Below, piece after piece: positions 10,751 to 22,693 of a stretch of 64,000 bases of DNA. A model generated the notes under the pieces. The model worked only from the letters and a program-made list of their open reading frames with translations. It was not told the origin of the DNA and did not search any database. The DNA is from Anisakis pegreffii (lineage: Eukaryota; Nematoda; Chromadorea; Rhabditida; Anisakidae), in contig JAPYMA010000319.1 of NCBI GenBank assembly GCA_035041965.1, positions 62,001-126,000 on the forward strand. Reading direction: 5' to 3'. The position numbers and the translations under genes were made by a program. How positions within the stretch are numbered: position 1 is the stretch's first letter; each line of letters begins with the position of its first letter.

Positions 10751-13147
10751 ATGGTCGTTGAAAGGAAAACAACAACAATGCGATTGAAAGAGGTGGACAA
10801 TGTGGAGAAGCTACGTCCAAAAATCTTCATTCACAATAATTTGTGGCGTTGTGCAGCATCTGAGTTCATCTGCACTGCAATACTCCTTGTATCTTTTCAA
10901 AATCTTTCACATGAATTCGTATAAATATGAACTCCATTCTTAGATATATACAGACTATGCATCAATTCGTTCGACTATCCATTAGACTATAACATTCGTT
11001 AGACTATAGCAGGCTTAAGCTATCCATTCGAGTTCGAATTGCTCCACTTTTCGGCTAACAAATAGCTTTAAAAGAACACAACTTGTTCGAAATATTTTCG
11101 AATTGGATGAAAAACGTCTTGTATAGTAATGCTTACCATTGGAATGATTGCAGTTCGGTGGTTGTTCATCCACAGCACAGTATGTGCTATCGAAACAGAG
11201 GAATAACGCTTATGTTGGTGTTTGTTTCGGATGGGGTTTATCTCTCGTCTTTGCCGTCTACGGAGGATTTCATATATCCGGTAATCTTCCGTGATGATTG
11301 TCACCAATCGAGTTGTATGTGCAAGATTTTGTTCTATCCTCACTGAATCCTCGAAGTCATTTAGGAAGTCATCTGAATCCAGCAGTCTCGCTGTTTTTGC
11401 TAACAATGGGCCGAATATCAGTGATCAGATTCGTCGTCTACAGCGGCGCACAGATTTTCGGTGCATTTGTTGGTGCAATGATTACGTATTTCTTATATTT
11501 CGGTTTGTTTCATCAGTTGTTCAAAACACACTCAATTATCTGTCTGTAACACACTTAATTATAGCCACTTTTAAGGATGATTATTGATTCTGGATGTGAA
11601 ACTACCAATCACTTTTAGAACTTTGACAGTTCATTTGCTGATATGATGAGCTCGATCCAGTTTTTACAGCTCGGATCTAAATTTTACACAGTTTCACATG
11701 ACTGAGCGATTTAATCAGTTGATCACAAATCATCAAATTGAATTGATCTGTGAAGAGCGACGATGCTAGAGCTCCAAAAAATTTCCATTCAGACGCACTG
11801 AACTTCTACGATGGTGGCACTCGACAAGTCACAGGACCATACGCGACGGCCAGCATCTTTGCCACATATCCGCAGAACTACCTATCACTGGGTGGTGGTC
11901 TTATTGATCAGGTGCACTTTCTGGAAATGCTCCGAAAAAGGCCAAAAAGAAACCAATGAAGCCAAATCAATTCCCATGGGTAACGGCGTGTTGCCCATGG
12001 GTAACGGCGTAAAGAAGCAGAAAACTTTACGATTGTAATCACAAAAATTCAATCAATCGCTAATATCAATTCCTAATGAATGCGTAACTTTTCTACTAAA
12101 TTGTTGAATTGCTCACATAGTTGAGGCGAATTCAATGTCGGAAAGCTGATTTTTTCACCTCTCAACAATTCAGATCGTTGGTACGGCTTTCTTGTGCATT
12201 TGTGTTTGCTTGGTAACGGATAAAAACAACAAAATCCCGGTACATTTACAACCGCTGCTCATTGGACTGATCGTTGTGTTGGCTGGAATGTGTGTTGGCA
12301 TGAATAGTGGCTACGCAATCAATCCAGCTCGAGATCTTGGTCCAAGACTGTTCACGCTCTGTGCTGGATGGGGTTGGGCTGTGTTCAGGTTCATTCATAT
12401 GACCGACCGTATTTTCACCTTTTCTCTTAATTTGAAACCTAACAATGAGCAGGAAACAAGTGAGACTCTAGCGAAGGATAATGCGCGAAAATATTCCTTG
12501 TTGAAAACTTTTCGAATTTGCATAAGTTTATTGCTTTATCTCAATGTACTCCCGGCGAAAATGTACTCTAACACAAGGGAATTTGAATGGCATATTGCTT
12601 GATTACTATTGACAACGATGAATCAAGCATAAAATTCGGAGATTGATTGATTGCAGATCATTTTTGCTCATTAAGTTGTTCGAAAGTTTCTTTTTGTGCT
12701 CGAACTTAACCAAAATTGTTTTACAGTTATCGAAACTACACATGGTTTTGGATTCCAATCATTGGTCCACTGACTGGTGGGGTTCTCGGAGCGTGGATCT
12801 ATGAATTATTCCTTGGTAGGTGGTGGTTCCCGTTGAGCTCAGCAATGATTTTCTAAGCAGACCTCCTATAATTTCTGGCATTTTTGATCAGGATATTTAC
12901 AATTCGATCATACAGTGAGAATTTAAAATCAAAATATGATAATATCAGTGAGAGTTTTTCGCTAGCATTTCGTAAAATATCAATTTTCAAGATAATCGAA
13001 CTATAGAATTTACTTGTAGGTATGCAAATGGTTGAGGTTATTGATGAATTTCATGCGGTACCGAAACGATCCAATCTTGGTGTGTCAAGAGTACAGTCCG
13101 AACCGCAGATGAATTCAAATCTCGCTGATCTGAAGTTGGCTTGCTGA
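10751..13147 (+). CDS. Aquaglyceroporin B (MIP channel), 317 aa, seven exons
   Basis: Exons 10751-10888, 11154-11280, 11365-11502, 11793-11911, 12174-12388, 12727-12815 and 13020-13147 join in frame (954 bp). The first NPA box is in GSHLNPAVSLFLLTMG and the second in GYAINPARDLGPRLF. The filter reads Trp, Gly, Tyr, Arg, almost the same as bacterial GlpF (Trp, Gly, Phe, Arg). This copy is therefore the best candidate for an ordinary glycerol and water channel. Internal exon sizes and phases equal those of copies A and C. The cytoplasmic tail of about 43 residues is rich in Ser, Asn and charged residues. An in-frame ATG at 10709 would add 14 residues. The start at 10751 was preferred because it lies two bases after a possible acceptor AG, as in copy A, and gives the family's usual N-terminal length. 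Confidence 0.93.
11973..12010. repeat. 21-bp tandem duplication inside intron 4 of aquaglyceroporin B
   Basis: CCCATGGGTAACGGCGT occurs at 11973-11989 and again at 11994-12010. The core CCCATGGG is palindromic and more GC-rich than its surroundings. It lies in an intron and has no obvious role. Confidence 0.8.
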
Positions 13148-16100
13148 GATTCTTGTCGTACTCTTGAATCCATCATCCACAACCCGTTCATTCTTCTCAC
13201 ATAATTCCTTCTTGTTTTTCTGCATTCACTGATGAATTCTCATTTTTTTGAAGGCAACTTTTCGTCATTGGAATTTCCTCCCTTCGGTTAAGATGATTCG
13301 GTGTTTGTCTGAACAAACCTAAACACAACCCAATTCGCGAACGCATTAGTTATTTTGTTCGAACGCATTATTATTTGATCTCCGATCACTGATTATATTA
13401 ATGTTCGAATACTGTATCCAATATCAATTATGTTTAATAAGTTATTAATATTCCGCTCCATTAAATATTCATCATAGCTGATTGTTAATTACCACAGCAA
13501 ATAGCCATTAAAACTCAAGTGATCATTTATCGTACAACTCCTAATCGTAAAACTTTTGCCTATTTAATTTATTTTGCGCTAACAATAAGCCATTAATCTA
13601 TTCATAATCTACAATCAGCAATTATGCTGTAATTTCACGGGGGAAAGAAAATAATTTTCATAGATCACAGTGTAATGCAATGACGGTGCTCTATTCATGC
13701 TGTATGTAACCGATGAAAACTTTCAATTTTCTGTTTCAGAGGCGGAACTCCAATGACGTTACCGGGTGTATGAGTGCATAACAGTCGAATGCCCACCAAA
13801 TAAAGGTGAAACGATTTATTTCATTTCAGAACGATACCTCAGATCTTTTGCAATAACTAAGGAAATGTTCACAGCTGATGAGGTCGTAAACATCCGGCAT
13901 TATTTTGTTGGGTTTCAAAGCAATTTTGCTGCAGCAAAATCGGAGAGATTATAATGATTTCAACGACAACTTCAACACTCCATTGATGAATTTTCTATTG
14001 CTTTGTCAACGAATAATTGCTTTGCAGTAGCATTTGTCCAAATCATTTCGTTTCTTCACATTCTTCAAAAATACTCTAAATGTTTCCTTTCCAGCATAAT
14101 AACTCTATAAGCAACTCCATCAGCAAATATGGTCAAACTGGTCAGAATTTCATCTACAAAATCAGTCACGATGCTGACAGACGACATTTCATATTCGTAG
14201 GAATGCGCGATGCTTTGAATGTGCTTTGAACGTTTCTTTTCATGTTGTCTTCAGTCATTTTTGTTGATCCGTTGAAATGTACGATATATTTACTGCAATT
14301 ACGTGTCGTTGTATGTGGTGTCGTAATAATGCATCTTTTTTCATGGATTAGTCAATAGTGCATAAAATTTTTCGCGAATGGAAGTTGCAATTGCAGTTTC
14401 AGCTTGAGACAGGCAGCAAAACAAACGCCCAAAAGGGTGTTTTGGTTATTTCTTGGTGAAATTCCTTTCTGAACTCTGAAAAATCTTCTGTCTTCATGTT
14501 TCTGTTCGTCTTGTGTCATCGAGGATGATTGAAAATTAATCGATTAAAATATTTATTGGTACCTGTGCAAGAAGCATTTGGGAAGTTGACGAAAACACTG
14601 GAAAGTTTCAAAACTCACAAAGAGCACACTGAATACTCAAAAACTCAGACGTTTTCAATATTTAGCAACAATATTCAACAAATTTGCTGCAGTTTATTGA
14701 TATCAAGCACGATTTCATGAAAATAAAGCAACCAATTGTGGTGTTAATCGTCTAATTATGCATGTCGATCGCCAGCCAGCTCGAAACACCATTCTAAATG
14801 CATACTCAACAGCAACAACAACAACAAAAATGCAAATTCACTTACACGCTATAATACAATACTTCTTGTTGATTGATTAAATTGTGTCAATTGCATGTTT
14901 TTTTGCTTGAAAAACAGCTTTCAATGACCATAAATCAACCATATTAGACGACGGATTAACGAGATCATTCGCCGTCTTCAACGCAATTGACTTGAATTTC
15001 GTCATGGTGTTAAATGAAGATTAATGCCATTTCTGTTGTTATTCATTGCCGAATGCAATTGAAATTAGATTAACCGAGAAAACTGAGAATACATTATGGA
15101 TTAAAGAGATGTGTTTTTTTGTCGAATTCGATTGTTTCTAATTCAGTCTGTAAACGATCACTAATCCCAGTCAAAACAAATAATTCTGCTGGTAATTCGA
15201 GTAGTCAATGAATTCAGTCAATTTCATTGGAACCGTTACTCATGTGTCACTTGTTTTTTCATTCAGACAAGAAGATATTCACAGCTATCGTGGTCTGATA
15301 ATCACAGGATGATTGGACGCAATGAAATCAAAGTTTTTATCTTTGAATATATCCTTTTTTCTCGACCAAATTCCTTTTTTGCATCTGTATTTAATCTGAT
15401 TCAGTAGTGTTGCGATATCTACTCTATTAAATGCCTTCATTCCAAACCATAATCTACTAAATGCATTCACACTAGCACACATTTAAGAAATTTAAATTTC
15501 ATGAATGAATGCTTAGCAATGCAATGGAGTAAACTATGACACGCGATATTTTAATCGCCCACATTTGCATGCTCCTATATTTAATGTTTTCCTTGCGATC
15601 ATTCACTGTGACATTTCAGTTGGCTCGAATCTACTTTAATACTGCTGTTGCTGAATATTTACTCGTATTTGTAGCTCATGCAGAATCGGAATCCGCGTTT
15701 TGCATTTAAGGTTCTTGTCAGGAGTCAGTCGTATTCACTGAATGGTGTAAATAGAATTCTGAACATACCAATTGCCGGAATCATTTCTTTTCAACTGTTC
15801 TTTCGTTGAACAATATTACCACTTACGATGGTTATCACTTCTTATTGTTTTACCTCTAGAAGTTCCACATTTTCAGTGTGAAAATTTGTCCTCAAATTTC
15901 ATTTTAAACCACAAAAACCGGTTTGCGCCCAGTCACATGATCGTTTCAATCATCGCTTAGCAGTTGCTCTAAACTTTGAGATCAATTATTACTTTTGATT
16001 TTTTAGTTATCATCGCAAAATGCGACCAAAATGCAATTTCCATTTTATTCTCATATTTCCATTTCATTTTCTGTTTCAGCAATTCTCACCTTTCAAGACC

Positions 16101-16283
16101 GTGAACTCAAGCTAGTGAGGCCTCTGAGGTGTATTGGCTTGAATTTTCTCCTATCTAATTATGACCACAATTGTTTGTTGTAGTCAAAAATAATTGTTTC
16201 TGGAAATTTTCTTGTTTTATGAGGGGTTATTAGCATGAAATTGATGCGAACTGGATATTTCTAGTGCGCAACTCACTCTGAAG

Positions 16284-16689
16284 CAGTGTTTCTCTTGCTT
16301 GCTTGGAAACTCCGTTGTCCCCTTCGAAAGTTTGCCTAGCCATTATAACCCCCCTCCCCACCCCATCCCACCACACATATAATTCAATATTTCCACGTAC
16401 AATGTCAGGAGTTACTTGAAGTCGCTTCAATAAATCCTCATTACCATGAAAGATATTAATTTTCTGCAAGAAACGACTATTATTTGAACTTAAAAATCAA
16501 TTTATTCATCAATTGCACAAAAAAATGAACTTCAATAGTTAATAGCGAAGAGTAATGAATGAAAAAAACATTCGTCAACGATGAAAAACTTGAAATCAAT
16601 GAACAACAGATCACTTCTACCTTCAATTATCTCCCTGAAATCCCAACTTCCACCCCAGGGGGTAGTGTACAGTCCTCTTAGAAACACTG
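16284..16689. mobile_element. Non-autonomous hAT-like element (MITE) with 8-bp target-site duplication
   Basis: Terminal inverted repeats CAGTGTTTCTC (16284-16294) and GAAACACTG (16681-16689) bound 406 bp without coding capacity. They are flanked by CTCTGAAG (16276-16283) and CTCTGAGC (16690-16697), an imperfect 8-bp target-site duplication. A CAGTG terminus plus an 8-bp duplication is the hAT signature. The interior, with a C-rich block near 16350-16380, does not match the other hAT-like copies, so this is a separate family. Confidence 0.7.
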
Positions 16690-17389
16690 CTCTGAGCATT
16701 TGAACTGCTCAAGCTTTTTAGACATTGTTCAATGTTCTTTATTTTTTATCGTTAACAATTGAGTGTCAACCTCCCGCAATTATGCACTCAACCATGCAAC
16801 AAAAGCATTCAAAAAATACTTCTACTCTATTATCAATCACTGTCAAGCTTACATCAAAATGTCCGCTGAAAATGATTTTCCACACATTCATTTCGTGACC
16901 GTTGCAGAAGGAGGTAGTTTTTTCGATTGTGTCCGATTTGTTCACTCTCTGCAAATATTTGAAAATTATCCATACCGAGTGCTACTAGGTCACGGAATGA
17001 ATTCGAAAGCGTTCTAGTTGTTAGTCTCATCTGTAAATAAGCTGCTGAATGCTTCAGCATCAAAAACCAATGTTGAGGAATAGGCCTTACGTTTTCAGTG
17101 AGTTAAAAACTCAAAAATTTCCAAGAGTTACGCTTAAAACTCTCAGAAATATCCCAGAATATGATGTCGTTATGAGTTCACAACAGAAAGCTTACCAACG
17201 AACTGAAAAATGTGTGGTTTTATTTGCGTTGTATGAAATGAAGCGTCTTTTTTCGATTTTTTATTCATTGCGGAATATTATTTACGATTTTTTGCCATGA
17301 GCTTATTACTTCTAGTTCATGAATAAACGAACAGTAGATTTATTCGTTTTGTTAAACTCGGATATGTAAATGTTGATGGCGATACTCTC

Positions 17390-18291
17390 TATATTCCTAT
17401 TTTCTCAGTATCATTAGCTCGTTCAGGCCTAACAGCGTTTTCAATTGTTTTAACACAGTTTTCATTCTTTTCCGTGCTGTTCGAATCGCTCTCATAGCTT
17501 TTATCACTAAAAGTGTTCTCTTCTCCTAATTTCTCATTCATTTCATTCAACAATTAAAATCAAATTCTCATTCTATTAAATACACTCTATAATCAATCAT
17601 TTGACAGTCGAATGTTGTTGAGCAGTGATATTTGATTGTAGTGTTGTTGGTCTCGGTTGTCAACACTCGTCAACGTATTCAATAAATAGTATATGCTACA
17701 GAATGAGAAGTTGATTCGAACTGTGAAGTGAAATGAGACGAAACGATTGATAAAAACTCATGAAGAGAACGGTATTCGCATGTGATAGCTATGAGAGTGA
17801 CTACAACACGTCTGAAAAGAATGAGAATCCATGAAGTGATCACGTCATAGACAATAGCTTTTCATGCAATCATAATCGATCGCAATACTGAGCAACACAA
17901 CGGTCTAACAATAAGAGGAAGTCCAACGATGCTGAATACCATCATAAACGTGTCAACAAGATCTGGACGTAACCTATATGATTCCCATATGCAATGGTAA
18001 TGTTAAGGTGAACAATTCAGATAATCCGGGGAATTGACATCACCTATAACGGATTCATGGAATATGATCCCAAGAAAGCTCATTGCCACCGCGTGTAGAT
18101 TAAACTGAGATCAATACATTAACAGAAATTATATTTAAAATTCCTCAACGGCTTCTGCACCGGCTTTCCGTTCGTTCCTGACGTTATATGTAGAAATATT
18201 TAGTTCTTGCATCAGGGGGAAGAGGTGGGGTAACGACGGCCTGCTAGCTCGTTAAAAGGCGTAATAGAGCACCGGAACGTGAGAACCACTG
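17390..18291. mobile_element. hAT-like non-autonomous element, copy 1, left end missing
   Basis: Closely matches the element at 59749-60533 over most of its length. Shared blocks include TCGCTCTCATAGCTTTTATC and the region around 17700-17830. The right end reads GTGAGAACCACTG, the exact complement of the left terminus of the other copy. The first 110 or so bases seen in that copy are missing or diverged. GATTGCAG directly to the right would be the target-site duplication, but no left partner survives. No transposase ORF is present. Confidence 0.7.
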
Positions 18292-19262
18292 GATTGCAGG
18301 ATAGAGTCTGACATAGCAAATTGCGATCTGTATTTGCGTGACTACGGTGTCGTGCATTCATTTACTGGTGTCGTAAGCAAAGAAACACGACCGAGTAATT
18401 CTATACCTTTGAAAATGTTTTAAGGAAAACACAAACTTACTCACTGCTCAAAAAACTTCTAAACTGGTGACAAATTATCGAAGAATGTGACGAACAATTG
18501 AGAATGAAAGAAAAAAGTGCTATTATGGGAAGTCAAATCATACTTTTTTGCCTAAGTTCGTTAAGTGTTTCAAAAATAAAGATTACAGTGGGAAAGATAA
18601 CAAACTGTATCACCTAAAAAAAATGTTTACTTGTGCTAAATACAACAGTATTCTCAATAGGAGATTCTTTCGATCAGTTATACAAAATGAACAATTCGAG
18701 ATAAAAAGTTCTACTGTGAACTTAAGTAACATTGTTGATTCTTGCTAGAATTTCACTCAATTGCTCAATTACTCGAACGAAAAGCAGTTCAGCTCGATGT
18801 TTAGGTGCCCATTCAGAATCAAACTCATTAGTTTGTTCATAAGACTTTCGAGAATCGCTCACATCGAAGTCATGTTCGCAGGCGTACGCGTTCGTCAGGT
18901 TTGAGTGATAGGATTGTCAAGCGGAGTTGTATTCCCACCTATTACTACGACTATCCATGAAGCAACTATCTCGATGACTCAAAGTGCCATGATACCACAG
19001 TCTTTTTTGAAAAATCCATCGTTTTATCATTGTTACCTTAGCCGGTTCAACTGGTCAACTTGATAGATTCATATTTTCCAGTGAAAGATAAATCCTACTT
19101 TAAGTCTTATATTATAATTGAAACGTTGCTGATGTATTTGTTATTAGAACAGAATTCCATTCGGACTGTAATTGGTTTTCAGAGAAACGTTCACGACTGG
19201 TAAACCAACGAAAAATACCAGACACCTATCGAATTTGCTTCAAGTAACGACGACTGCATTCA

Positions 19263-22038
19263 ATGAGCGCTAAGGCAACAGATAGAGTGGATTTGATCAG
19301 GTCGAAAGTGTATATTCGTAATGAGCTGGCACGATGCGCATTATCTGAATTCATCTGCACTACAATGTTCATTGTAATTACTGCTTGCTTGATCATTTGA
19401 GCTTACTCATCTATTGTTCTCATCCACAACATCATATCATTAGTTTAAGAAAATGGATTATTCCAGTATATCATGACTTAAAATTCTGATGAAATTGAAC
19501 GATTCCATGAGAAAATTATATCCATTATGTTCAGTCTGTTTTCCGAAGATAATGTCGATCCAATTTGATCAAAGAAATACGATGGAAGGCAAATGTAACA
19601 GTCAATCGTATTTCGACAGAACGGATTAGCTCCTATCACATAATGTTTTGCAGTGTTTTGAATGATAACATTAAAAGAATCAAAATCAACCTCATATGAT
19701 TACATTGCTCAGCAATACAAATTAGCATTTATGCACTGAATGATGCATGTGAATCGACTCTGTTGAATGAGCGATGAATCAATCATAAGATTGTCCATCG
19801 ATGAAAATATGCAAAAGTCTCGCAATCAGCTGTTGTTGTTGTTGATAAACGGATTGCAGCTTGGAGGACTCGGTTCAAAGGCACAGTACATTCTTTCGAA
19901 ACAGCTACAGAACACATGGATCAGTGTTAATCTAGGCGGTGGGCTATCACTGGCATTCGCCGTTTATGCAGGATATCATATATCAGGTTGTTTGATTGCT
20001 CGAATCGCTCAGCTCCATCTCCATATATTTTCGACGATTATCAGTTGTGTACGCTGAATGTTCTTCAGCCCAAATTTATCTTGCAAGCGCAAATCTCGGT
20101 TTAAGGGTAATGACTATTAGGAAATCTTGTTTTTGATCAACCATATGATCGAGGTTTCGTCTCACAATATCATCTCAGTTTAGGTGCTCATCTAAATCCG
20201 GCTGTCTCATTCGCATTCTTTACGATGGGTCGACTTTCGGCCATCAAGCTCGCTGTGTATTGCTTAGCGCAAATTTGTGGTGCATTCGTCGCAGCGATGC
20301 TAGTCTATTTCACGTATTTCGGTTAGTTTATCCGACGAAATGATCAACTCGACAGAGTCATTCCGGTTGCCAGCTTATCCGCCTAACCTGAACTTCAGTC
20401 AAGTCATTCCGGATGCCAGCCACTGTGATTCGGAACTTCAATAAACTCATAAACTCATAGGCTGTTATAGAATCTGTTTTCCTCCTTAAAAAAATCATCG
20501 AACCTAAAGAAATTATACTGTATATATGCGCACCACTGGTTTATCACGATTTAATTCCGATATGCTCTACTGTTTCAGTTCATTGATTTGATTCAATGGA
20601 ATCTTACTGTCGCAAATCCATTAAGATTCTCTGAACAACTACGACGGAGGAGAAAGGAAGACCACAGGAGCACTCGCAACTGCAGGCATTTTCGCTAGCT
20701 ATCCTCAAGAATACCTGTCGATAGGCAATGGCTTATTTGATCAGGTTTGTTAATACAGCTGGAGAATCTGAATAATCTATTTCATCGTATGATCAGATTT
20801 GCGACCAGAAGATCGAAAGAAGCAGTCCAGCTAAGCTTGTATATTGCATTAACATAGCATAATAACACTCCTACCTTAATTTGTATGACGTGCTTGACCG
20901 ATAAAACATCTTAAGCTCAACGAATTTGACAATATTTATTGGGGAATCAAAATTTTTTCCGCCTTACAATTCGACGATTTGTTCATTCGTTTACCATCAA
21001 AAATCTCGATGAATCAAACGAGGCACTGACAAATTCATTAAGTCTTATCATCTTCGTCTTCTTTATGAACTCAGATTCTTGGCACAGCGTTTCTGTGTTT
21101 CTTCGTGTTTACAATAACGGAACGAAACAACAAGATCCCCACGCACTTACAACCGTTGCTGATCGGATTGGTGCTGGCACTGATTGGAATGTCGATCGGA
21201 ATGAACAGTGGATATTCGATTAATCCAGCCGGAGATCTTGGACCAAGATTATTCACGCTGCTCTTCGGATGGGGTCGAGAAACGTTCAGGTGGAGGAACT
21301 TTTTTCGTTTTACTTTTTGATTAATGTTTTTTGAATTCTCCCAAAATTTTCATGTTATTTCAAGTGTTTACAAAATTTCCGTTATTCTTCGTTCTCCATA
21401 GCGAATTTCTCAAGGTCTGTTAGAAATGAACAATGCATTTTGAACTGTTCACTTGAATGGATGAGCAAATTTCAGTTATCACAACTACTCATGGTTTTGG
21501 ATTCCCACGTTTACTCCATTCCTGGGAAGTGTAATTGGTGCCTGGCTCTATCAATTATTCCTCGGTATGCTGTTGAATCTTAACAAATTTTCTTCCTTCA
21601 TTTAGGAAATTATTTAACGGTTAATACAGCAAGCTGATGCCTCTAAAATACAACTCACTTTCACGTAATCCTACGTAATGATGATCATTCATCCCATTGT
21701 TCGTAAGGATTCAATGAAGTCGTGATCTTCGTCTTCTAATGCTCCTTGACACCTGCGGCATGTTCGGAAATGATTCACGGACGCAATCAACGATAAATGA
21801 TTTCATAATGATGCCTTGCTCACCTTATAGGTCTGCAATTGGTTGAAGTGGTTCAAGAATTTCAACCACGGCTGAAGAAAGTGACTGTGGCTGAAACGGC
21901 AGTGGAGACGCAAAACGGTCATCCGAATGCCATCGATTTCAGGTTGTTTCCTGATCGTTTTCATTCGATTGTGCTCATGTTCTGTGGAAATTTGGCATGC
22001 AATGTTATTAATTCGTCGTTTTTAGCATCAAGGAATAA
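19263..22038 (+). CDS. Aquaglyceroporin C with altered selectivity filter, about 307 aa, eight exons
   Basis: Exons 19263-19373, 19860-19986, 20184-20321, 20626-20744, 21075-21289, 21476-21564, 21831-21942 and 22026-22038 join in frame. The first NPA box is normal (ISGAHLNPAVS). The second reads SINPAGDLGPRLF, with Gly in place of the Arg that lines the pore in nearly all aquaporins. The helix-2 filter Trp found in copies A and B is also Gly here (NLGGGLSLAF). The filter is thus Gly, Gly, Tyr, Gly, and should be wide and lack the positive charge. Frame, splice sites and both NPA Asn residues are intact, so this does not look like a decayed pseudogene. If the last small intron (21943-22025) is retained, the frame continues to a TAG at 22078 with a longer, more hydrophobic tail. 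The spliced version was preferred because it matches the paralogues' tail length. The substrate cannot be inferred from family rules. Confidence 0.9.
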
Positions 22039-22116
22039 GTACCTTCAAGAGCTTCTGATGTGTTCAACATGGCTGTAGTTGCACTGGACCAGTTCACTCG
22101 TTCTTCTGCCGTGTCA

Positions 22117-22122
22117 AATAAA
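22117..22122 (+). terminator. Candidate poly(A) signal of aquaglyceroporin C
   Basis: AATAAA 79 bases after the preferred stop codon and 39 after the alternative one. A good distance for a short 3' UTR. Confidence 0.6.
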
Positions 22123-22341
22123 CACTTCGTTTTGATGTTAATAAAAAAATTAATTTACTGTGTAAATTTTGTTTTATATACATATACTTTTGATATTCTG
22201 ATTGTGTTGCTAATAATAAAGTGTCCTAAATACGTTGTTGCTAAGTGATAATGCACAGTTGAGGCGAAATAGTTATGCTGAATATCAAAGCGATATTATT
22301 TGCCTGTGTGCTGATCATTCATCGCATTTGTACACTTGAAT

Positions 22342-22399
22342 AGTTCTCTTCAATGCAAAGAAAAGCTTGCATAGCCTCTCTTTTGCATTGAAGAGAACT
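22342..22399. repeat. Perfect 18-bp stem-loop behind aquaglyceroporin C
   Basis: AGTTCTCTTCAATGCAAA (22342-22359) is exactly reverse-complemented at 22382-22399, with a 22-base loop. It could be a small foldback transposon remnant or, less likely, a small-RNA precursor. Its position about 220 bp past the poly(A) signal of gene C argues against a terminator role. Confidence 0.8.
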
Positions 22400-22437
22400 G
22401 TGCGATTTCTGTTCAATGCTAAAATGAGCTGTGCAAG

Positions 22438-22459
22438 TTCTCTTCAGCATTGAAGAGAA
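22438..22459. repeat. Second, shorter hairpin of the same sequence family
   Basis: TTCTCTTCA, a GCAT loop, then TGAAGAGAA. An overlapping pair, TTCAATGCT near 22412 and AGCATTGAA near 22446, gives an alternative longer stem. It shares the TTCTCTTCA core with the larger hairpin just upstream. Confidence 0.7.
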
Positions 22460-22540
22460 TATAATAAAATATAAGAATAATATAACTGAAAATATAAATA
22501 ATAACACTGGTAATTTATCTCACTGCAGCAGTATTCAAAA

Positions 22541-22693
22541 AGAACAGTTTAAGGAACAGCCAAAATCTGTTAAAAACTGTTCTATTCTGTTTTTTGGGCT
22601 CAAAACGACTCTATTCTGTTCCAAACTGTTCCCTCCTCACTTACGAACTATTCTATGCTAGTCCATGGAGCAGAACAGGAATAGAACAGTTTA
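22541..22693. repeat. Palindromic cluster of GAACAG/CTGTTC motifs
   Basis: About eight copies of GAACAG-like or CTGTTC-like words occur in 150 bp. The outer part near 22574-22601 is roughly reverse-complemented at 22669-22693 (core AACTGTTCTATT against AATAGAACAGTT). This is a foldback arrangement with no coding content. Confidence 0.6.

Larger units (their letters stand above)
13148..19262. other. Intergenic region between aquaglyceroporins B and C
   Basis: About 6.1 kb holding two hAT-like remnants (listed separately) and a candidate AATAAA for gene B at 13799-13804. Several short ORFs, such as those near 16763-17300, show no family resemblance and look like chance. This is nearly twice the A-B spacing, partly because of the inserted elements. 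Confidence 0.55.

Noticed and set aside
11068..11406. 112-codon minus-strand ORF
   Set aside because: Antisense shadow of aquaglyceroporin B exons 2 and 3.
17700..18300. Possible tRNA-like or structured RNA in the repeated block
   Set aside because: No cloverleaf or A/B box could be found. The conservation is explained by the shared transposable element.
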